NCBI RefSeq assembly: GCF_000015725.1
Contig: NC_008825.1
Location: 62,001 to 126,000 of the forward strand
Origin: Methylibium petroleiphilum PM1
GTDB lineage: Bacteria; Pseudomonadota; Gammaproteobacteria; Burkholderiales; Burkholderiaceae_C
Length of the DNA stretch: 64,000 nt
Direction: 5' to 3'
Below are positions 59,287 through 64,000 of this stretch, piece after piece. The position numbers and the translations under genes are program-made. Position 1 is the stretch's first letter. Every line of letters begins with the position of its first letter. The notes under the pieces were generated by a model. That model was not told where the DNA came from and searched no databases. It worked only from the letters and a program-made list of their open reading frames with translations.

Positions 59287-60225
59287 ATGCACCACCTCGA
59301 ACTCGAACTGAACGAACTCGCGGTCGCGACGGCGCCCGAGTTCGCGTGGGCCGGCACGCGCCGGACCGATGCGCGCGGCGCGCCGGCCGCCGCCGAGGCG
59401 CCGGCCATCGTGCGCAGCACGAACGACACGCCGCGCGGTACCGCACTGCGGCTCGACCGCGTCGGCAAGCAATTCGGCGACCGTGTGGTGCTCGATGCGA
59501 TCGACCTGCGCATCGAGCCCGGCGAGTTCGTCGCCATCGTCGGCCGCAGCGGCTGCGGCAAGAGCACGCTGCTGCGGCTCGTGGCAGGACTCGAGAGTGC
59601 GAGCCGCGGCAGCATCTCACTCGACGGCGCGGACGAGCCGCTCGCACAGCGCCGAGACCTGCGCGTGATGTTCCAGGACGCCCGCCTGCTGCCCTGGAAG
59701 CGCGTGCTGGACAACGTGGCGCTCGGCCTCGAGGGGCGTGATGCGAAGGAACGGGCCCGCGAGGCGCTCGCGCAGGTGGGCCTGGCCGAGCGCGCCGACG
59801 ACTGGCCGGCGGTGCTGTCAGGCGGCCAGCGCCAGCGCGTGGCGCTGGCGCGCGCACTGGTGCATGCACCGCGCCTGCTGCTGCTCGACGAGCCGCTGGG
59901 GGCGCTGGATGCGCTGACGCGCATCGAGATGCAGCGCCTGATCGAAAACCTGTGGCGCCGCCACGGCTTCACCGCACTGCTGGTGACGCACGACGTGGCC
60001 GAGGCGGTGGCGCTGGCCGATCGCGTGCTGCTGATCGAGGACCACCAGGTGGTGCTCGACGAGCGCATCGCGCTGGCCCGGCCGCGCTCGCGCGGCGACG
60101 CCGGCTTCGCCGCGCGCGAGGAAGCCATCCTGCAGCGCGTGCTGCAGCAGCCGGCCGCCGAGCCCGTGGTCTCGGAGGCGCTGCCCGATCCGTACCGGGC
60201 CCATCGGCTGCGGTGGGCGGTCTGA
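59287..60225 (+). CDS. ssuB: Aliphatic sulfonate ABC transporter ATP-binding protein
   Basis: 312 residues. Walker [10 protein letters not shown] (86-94), Q loop [13 protein letters not shown], signature [15 protein letters not shown], Walker [17 protein letters not shown] and switch [11 protein letters not shown]. An extra N-terminal 50 residues precede the ABC core; the true start could be later. Energises SsuC. Last gene of the ssu set. Confidence 0.95.
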   Translation: MHHLELELNELAVATAPEFAWAGTRRTDARGAPAAAEAPAIVRSTNDTPRGTALRLDRVGKQFGDRVVLDAIDLRIEPGEFVAIVGRSGCGKSTLLRLVAGLESASRGSISLDGADEPLAQRRDLRVMFQDARLLPWKRVLDNVALGLEGRDAKERAREALAQVGLAERADDWPAVLSGGQRQRVALARALVHAPRLLLLDEPLGALDALTRIEMQRLIENLWRRHGFTALLVTHDVAEAVALADRVLLIEDHQVVLDERIALARPRSRGDAGFAAREEAILQRVLQQPAAEPVVSEALPDPYRAHRLRWAV

Positions 60226-60292
60226 GGGGGCAGCGGCCCGACCCATTCCCCCACCGCCCCGCGCGCCGCAGCCGCACAGGCACACTGCCGGC

Positions 60293-60673
60293 ATGACGAC
60301 GAGCGCGCGGGGCGGCAACGAGGACGACTGGCTGGTGGCCTGCCTGTGTGCGGAGTGGTGCGGCACCTGCCGCGACTACCGTGCGGTTTTCGAGGCGCTG
60401 GCGCGCGAGCAGCCGGCGCTGCGCTGCGTGTGGGTGGACATCGAGGACGACAGCGATGCGCTCGCGCCGCTCGACCTTGACATCGAGAACTTCCCGACCG
60501 TGCTCGTGGCGCGTGGCGCCGAGCTGCGTTTCTTCGGCACGCTGCTGCCGCATGCCACCACGCTGGCGCGCACGCTGGAAGCCGCGCGCGGCGCAGCGCT
60601 GGTCGCACTGCCGGCGGCGCAGGCCGAGGCGCTGGTGACGACGGTGCGCACGATCGGGCAGCCGGTGCGCTGA
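60293..60673 (+). CDS. Thioredoxin-like protein with CGTC site
   Basis: 126 residues. Thioredoxin fold with active site AEWCGTCRDY (Cys23, Cys26) instead of CGPC, and the cis-Pro in IENFPTVLVARG. No signal peptide. It may be a disulfide reductase for the sulfur or peroxiredoxin proteins of this region; relation to the ssu operon is by position only (67 bases downstream). Confidence 0.85.
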   Translation: MTTSARGGNEDDWLVACLCAEWCGTCRDYRAVFEALAREQPALRCVWVDIEDDSDALAPLDLDIENFPTVLVARGAELRFFGTLLPHATTLARTLEAARGAALVALPAAQAEALVTTVRTIGQPVR

Positions 60674-60691
60674 GCGCGGCCCGCCGCGCGG

Positions 60692-60718
60692 GCCCACATG
60701 CGGTTTGCGCATGTGGGC
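60692..60718. terminator. Hairpin between thioredoxin-like and molbindin genes
   Basis: A perfect 11-bp stem GCCCACATGCG / CGCATGTGGGC with a GTTTG loop, 18 bases after the stop. No U-run; likely transcript end or RNA stabiliser. Confidence 0.5.
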
Positions 60719-60729
60719 AGGCGAAGAGC

Positions 60730-60762
60730 TTCGTTGGTTGCAGAAGCGGTGAAGGCTACCTT
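60730..60762 (+). promoter_or_regulatory. Shared sulfur-region promoter motif, molbindin copy
   Basis: AGCTTCGTTGG, identical to the ssu copy over 11 bases: TTCGTT (60730-60735), 21 bases with GAAGCGG in the spacer, TACCTT (60757-60762). The ATG of the molbindin gene follows 30 bases later. Confidence 0.55.
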
Positions 60763-60792
60763 CAGGTTTTGCACTGAAGAGGAAGTCCCCGC

Positions 60793-61011
60793 ATGAGCAT
60801 CACCGCCATCAATGTCCGCAACCAGTTCCGCGGCAAGGTCAAGGAGATCATCGAAGGGCCGGTGGTGTCGGAGATCGACGTCGAGACCCCGGCCGGACTG
60901 ATCGTGACCTCGGTCATCACCACGCGCTCGGTCAAGGAGCTGCAGCTGGTGCCCGGCAAGGAAGTGATCGCGCTGGTCAAGTCGACCGAAGTGTCGATCG
61001 CCACGCTGTAG
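60793..61011 (+). CDS. Molbindin (Mop/TOBE-domain molybdopterin-binding protein)
   Basis: 72 residues, one TOBE domain: MSITAINVRNQFRGKVKEI, GPVVSEIDVETPAGLIVTSVIT, SVKELQLVPGKEVIALVKSTEVSI. Such single-domain proteins assemble into hexamers that hold molybdate or related oxyanions in the cytoplasm. GAGGAAG precedes the ATG. It has the same promoter motif as the ssu and sulfate-binding genes, suggesting control by sulfur supply. Confidence 0.93.
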   Translation: MSITAINVRNQFRGKVKEIIEGPVVSEIDVETPAGLIVTSVITTRSVKELQLVPGKEVIALVKSTEVSIATL

Positions 61012-61021
61012 GCCGCACGCC

Positions 61022-61723
61022 ATGCGCACCGCGGCGTTCCAGGTGCCTCGCCTGCTGGTGGTGCCCGGCCTGAACGACAGCGGGCCGGTGCACTGGCAGA
61101 GCTGGCTGCAGTCGCAGTACCGCGACGCCGAGCGCGTGGTGCAGCGCGACTGGTCCAACCCGCAGCTCGAACGCTGGGCCGCCCGCGTCGACGCGACACT
61201 GGAGCGCGCGGCGGGGCGCAGCCGCGGCGGCGAGCCGGACTCGTTCGTCGCGGTCGCGCACAGCTTCGGCTGCCTCGCGCTGGCCCGCCACCTGGCGCAG
61301 CGGCCCGATTCGCCGGTGCGCGCCGCGCTGTTCGTCGCGCCGGCCGACCCCGACAAGTTCGGCGTCGCCGGGCTGCTGCCTCAGCAGCGCCTCGCGGTGC
61401 CGAGCACCGTGGTGGCCAGCGACACCGATCCCTGGATGACCGCCGCCAGCAGCCGCCGCTGGGCCCAGCGCTGGGGCAGCGCCTGGTTGACGCTCGGCGA
61501 CGCCGGGCACATCAACGCCGAGGCCGGCTTCGGCCCGCTGCCGCTGGCGCGGCGCTGGGTCACCGCGATGAGCGCGCGCCTCGCCCGCGAGCAACGGCTC
61601 GAACGCGCGACGCTGGCCGAGTGGTCGTTCGCGGTCCGAGGGGCGGCACACCGCCGCGGGTCGTCCTTCCTCCTCGATTCCCTGCCTCCATCCCATCCAG
61701 GAGCTCCACCATGCCAAGCCTGA
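61022..61723 (+). CDS. RBBP9/YdeN-family alpha/beta-hydrolase
   Basis: 233 residues. Short serine hydrolase: [20 protein letters not shown], nucleophile Ser81 in VAHSFGCLA, Asp in SDTDPW and His in [13 protein letters not shown], the usual Ser-Asp-His arrangement. The C-terminal 40 residues past the family end are low complexity. The stop overlaps the next ATG by 13 bases. It begins ten bases after the molbindin gene. Substrate unknown. Confidence 0.85.
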   Translation: MRTAAFQVPRLLVVPGLNDSGPVHWQSWLQSQYRDAERVVQRDWSNPQLERWAARVDATLERAAGRSRGGEPDSFVAVAHSFGCLALARHLAQRPDSPVRAALFVAPADPDKFGVAGLLPQQRLAVPSTVVASDTDPWMTAASSRRWAQRWGSAWLTLGDAGHINAEAGFGPLPLARRWVTAMSARLAREQRLERATLAEWSFAVRGAAHRRGSSFLLDSLPPSHPGAPPCQA

Positions 61724-62355
61724 GACTCGGCGACATCGCCCCCGATTTCGAGCAACAGTCCACCCAGGGTCCGCTCCAGTTCCACGCGTGGCTCGGCGAC
61801 AGCTGGGGCGTGCTGTTCTCTCACCCGGCCGACTTCACGCCCGTCTGCACCACCGAGCTCGGATTGACGGCCCGCCTCAAGGCCGAGTTCTCCAAGCGCA
61901 ATGTCAAGGTGATTGCGCTGTCGGTCGACCCGGTCGACAAGCACGGCGCGTGGATCGAGGACATCAACCGCACCCAGAACGCGGTGGTCGACTTCCCGAT
62001 CCTGGCCGACGCCGACCGCAAGGTCAGCGAGCTCTACGACCTGATCCATCCGAACGCCAGCACGACCGCCACGGTGCGCTCGCTGTTCGTCATCGACCCG
62101 GCGAAGAAGATCCGCCTGACGATCACCTACCCGGCCTCGACCGGGCGCAATTTCGACGAGATCCTGCGCGTCATCGATTCGCTGCAGCTGACCGAATACC
62201 ACAGCGTCGCGACGCCGGCGAACTGGAAGGACGGCGACGACGTGGTGATCGTGCCCGCGCTGCAGGACGCCGAACTGATCCGGCAGAAGTTTCCGAAGGG
62301 CTATACCGCCGTCACGCCCTATCTGCGCCTGACGCCGCAGCCCAATCGCGCCTGA
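61711..62355 (+). CDS. 1-Cys peroxiredoxin (Prx6-type)
   Basis: 214 residues. Reduces peroxides through a single peroxidatic Cys46 in [12 protein letters not shown]; the C-terminal extension with [13 protein letters not shown] and [10 protein letters not shown] is typical of the Prx6 class, and no resolving Cys is seen. CCAGGAG precedes the ATG. It overlaps the hydrolase gene and may be reduced by the nearby thioredoxin-like protein, which is a guess. Confidence 0.95.
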   Translation: MPSLRLGDIAPDFEQQSTQGPLQFHAWLGDSWGVLFSHPADFTPVCTTELGLTARLKAEFSKRNVKVIALSVDPVDKHGAWIEDINRTQNAVVDFPILADADRKVSELYDLIHPNASTTATVRSLFVIDPAKKIRLTITYPASTGRNFDEILRVIDSLQLTEYHSVATPANWKDGDDVVIVPALQDAELIRQKFPKGYTAVTPYLRLTPQPNRA

Positions 62356-62372
62356 GACTTCTTCGAGAAACG

Positions 62373-62426
62373 CATAAGCGTCCTTGCTTTCATTCGTTCC
62401 GCGTTGAAGCGGCGCTTTCTAGCATC
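62373..62426 (+). promoter_or_regulatory. 54-base promoter module of the first sulfate-binding gene
   Basis: Begins CATAAGC and ends CTAGCATC. It contains TTCGTT (62393-62398), 21 bases with GAAGCGG, and TAGCAT (62420-62425). The second sulfate-binding gene has a module of identical length with the same ends at 63561-63614. Confidence 0.6.
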
Positions 62427-62474
62427 TCCCCATTCGCTCATTCCCGCCCTGATTCCGTGATCCCGAGGACCTTC

Positions 62475-63488
62475 ATGACCCGTTTCGCTTCCGTCCGTGG
62501 CGCGCTCGCCGCCTCGATCCTTGTTTTGGCCGCCGGTGCCGCCGCCGCCAAGGACGTGACCCTGCTCAATGTCTCCTACGACCCGACGCGCGAGCTCTAC
62601 GTCGAGTACAACGCCGCCTTCGCCAAGTACTGGAAGGGCAAGACCGGCGACAACGTGACCGTGAAGCAGTCGCACGGCGGCTCGGGCAAGCAGGCTCGCT
62701 CGGTGATCGACGGCATCGACGCCGACGTGGTGACGCTGGCGCTGGCCTACGACATCGACGAGATCGGCGAGAAGGCCAAGCTGCTGCCGGCCGACTGGCA
62801 GAAGCGCCTGAAGCACAACAGCTCGCCCTACACCTCCACCTACATCTTCCTGGTGCGCAAGGGCAACCCGAAGGGCATCAAGAACTGGGACGACCTGGTG
62901 AAGCCGGGCGTGTCGGTGATCACCGCGAACCCCAAGACCTCGGGTGGCGCCCGCTGGGGCTACCTGGCGGCCTACGGCTTCGCGCTCAAGCAGCCCGGAG
63001 GCGACGATGCCAAGGCGCGCGAGTTCGTCGGCAACCTGTTCAAGAACGTGCCGGTGCTGGATTCCGGCGCCCGCGGCTCCACGGTGACCTTCGCCGAGCG
63101 TGGTATCGGTGACGTGCTGCTGGCCTGGGAGAACGAGGCTCACCTTTCGCTGAAGGAGTTCGGCGTCGACAAGTTCGACATCGTCTACCCGCCGCTGAGC
63201 ATCCTGGCCGAGCCGCCGGTGACGGTGGTCGACAAGGTGGTCGACAAGAAGGGCACCCGCGACGTGGCCCAGGCCTACCTCGAGTACCTGTACACCGCGG
63301 AGGGCCAGGAAATCGCCGCGCGCAACTTCTACCGGCCGATCGACGAGAAGGTCGCGGCGAAGTACGCGAAGAACTTCCCGAAGGTCAACCTGTTCACCAT
63401 CGACGAGGTGTTCGGCGGGTGGGCCAAGGCGCAGAAGACCCACTTCGCCGACGGCGGTGTGTTCGATCAGATCTATACGAAGAAGTAA
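62475..63488 (+). CDS. sbp: Sulfate/thiosulfate-binding periplasmic protein, copy 1
   Basis: 337 residues. Signal peptide ([20 protein letters not shown]), then the sulfate-binding fold: [54 protein letters not shown] and [28 protein letters not shown], which line the oxyanion site. GAGGA precedes the ATG. Delivers sulfate to a CysTWA-type importer, whose genes must lie beyond the window. A second copy follows. Confidence 0.96.
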   Translation: MTRFASVRGALAASILVLAAGAAAAKDVTLLNVSYDPTRELYVEYNAAFAKYWKGKTGDNVTVKQSHGGSGKQARSVIDGIDADVVTLALAYDIDEIGEKAKLLPADWQKRLKHNSSPYTSTYIFLVRKGNPKGIKNWDDLVKPGVSVITANPKTSGGARWGYLAAYGFALKQPGGDDAKAREFVGNLFKNVPVLDSGARGSTVTFAERGIGDVLLAWENEAHLSLKEFGVDKFDIVYPPLSILAEPPVTVVDKVVDKKGTRDVAQAYLEYLYTAEGQEIAARNFYRPIDEKVAAKYAKNFPKVNLFTIDEVFGGWAKAQKTHFADGGVFDQIYTKK

Positions 63489-63509
63489 GCACCGGGATTT
63501 TTTCGAGAG

Positions 63510-63534
63510 CAGGCGCCCACTTGCTGGGCGCCTG
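63510..63534. terminator. Hairpin after the first sulfate-binding gene
   Basis: A perfect 10-bp stem CAGGCGCCCA / TGGGCGCCTG with a CTTGC loop, 21 bases after the stop. GATTTTTTCG lies on its 5-prime side, so it fits a terminator better for minus-strand transcripts. Confidence 0.5.
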
Positions 63535-63560
63535 TCGGCGTTTGGCTACGCCATTTTTCT

Positions 63561-63614
63561 CATAAGCATTCGACGAATCTGTCGTTCCCGTTTTAAGCGA
63601 CGGTCCCTAGCATC
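63561..63614 (+). promoter_or_regulatory. 54-base promoter module of the second sulfate-binding gene
   Basis: Same length and ends (CATAAGC, CTAGCATC) as the module at 62373. GTCGTT (63581-63586), 21 bases with TAAGCGA, TAGCAT (63608-63613). The spacing to the ATG (46 bases) is also nearly the same. Confidence 0.6.
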
Positions 63615-63659
63615 CGCTCCCATCGACCTTTCCGCGGGGACTCCGGGCCCTGCCACATC

Positions 63660-64000
63660 ATGTCTCTCCTGCCTTCGTCGCTGCGGCGCGCACTGATCGT
63701 TTCTCCCCTGTTGCTGGCCGCCGGCTGGGCCACGGCCGCCGGGCCGACGCTGCTGAACGTCAGCTACGACGTGGCGCGCGAGTTCTACAAGGAGATCAAC
63801 CCGGCCTTCCAGAAACAATGGAAGCAGGCCAGCGGCGAGGACGTGACGATCAACCAATCCCACGGCGGCTCGAGCAAGCAGGCCCGCGCGGTGATCGACG
63901 GTCTGGAGGCCGACGTCGTGACGATGAACCAGTCGAGCGACATCGACGCCATCGCCACCCGCGGCAAGCTGATCCCCGAAGACTGGGCGAAGCGGCTGCC
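63660..64000 (+). CDS. sbp: Sulfate/thiosulfate-binding periplasmic protein, copy 2 (partial)
   Basis: The first 113 codons are visible before the window ends. Signal peptide ([18 protein letters not shown]), then [47 protein letters not shown], closely parallel to copy 1. It is a tandem paralogue with its own promoter module. Permease and ATPase genes are expected next. Confidence 0.93.
   Translation, partial: MSLLPSSLRRALIVSPLLLAAGWATAAGPTLLNVSYDVAREFYKEINPAFQKQWKQASGEDVTINQSHGGSSKQARAVIDGLEADVVTMNQSSDIDAIATRGKLIPEDWAKRL

Noticed and set aside
63480-63660. Small RNA gene between the sulfate-binding genes
   Set aside because: The sequence is explained by a hairpin and the duplicated promoter module; no independent promoter-terminator pair was found.

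Overview
The window is very GC-rich, densely coded chromosomal DNA with almost no intergenic space. Gene content and order point to a betaproteobacterium of the order Burkholderiales, most likely the Rubrivivax/Methylibium/Leptothrix group: gatCAB lies divergent to mreBCD-mrdA-rodA, sucCD and recA-recX are adjacent, and there is an ssu sulfonate cluster followed by sulfate-binding proteins. Genus is an inference. No rRNA, tRNA, CRISPR array, phage or intact insertion sequence was seen.

Layout. 1-2603: a phospho-signalling set on the minus strand (FHA protein, PP2C phosphatase, membrane-anchored Ser/Thr kinase). 2743-8484: TerC-like protein, sucD-sucC, argC, recX, recA. 8543-12248: a two-component system divergent from recA, then a patatin-like phospholipase. 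12265-18197: the elongasome operon mreB-mreC-mreD-mrdA-rodA, minus strand. 18485-21721: gatCAB. 21755-30552: DUF4124 protein, pyrE, xth, small membrane protein, acyltransferase, metallo-beta-lactamase-fold hydrolase, M48 protease, AmpG-like transporter, small secreted protein, PAP2 protein, tag. 30605-41230: small unknown protein, multi-PAS hybrid kinase, DsbA-like isomerase, a 1973-residue protein with two alpha/beta-hydrolase domains and a CHAT protease, and an OmpA-domain protein. 41282-44607: uvrA with a structured inverted-repeat element just upstream. 44669-48699: anti-sigma/ECF-sigma pair divergent from a VWA lipoprotein and an Ig-like lipoprotein. 48768-54739: recQ (interrupted by an amber codon), ClC channel, ssb, CPA2 antiporter. 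54740-64000: a sulfur-acquisition region (two ssuA genes, ssuD, ssuC, ssuB, thioredoxin-like, molbindin, small hydrolase, 1-Cys peroxiredoxin, two tandem sulfate-binding proteins, the second cut by the window end).

Most notable points. (1) The protein at 34632-40553 combines two serine-hydrolase modules with a His-Cys CHAT protease and a helical repeat tail. (2) A 268-bp element with 32-bp terminal inverted repeats and two internal hairpins abuts the uvrA start, and a degenerate 50-bp relative lies at 54738. (3) recQ has an in-frame TAG at the glutamine of its Q motif although the rest of the gene is intact. (4) Four promoters in the sulfur region share one architecture, TTCGTT (or GTCGTT), 21 bases, then TANCNT, suggesting one sulfur-responsive regulator and placing the molbindin gene in that regulon. 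(5) A LexA box sits between recA and the response-regulator promoter.
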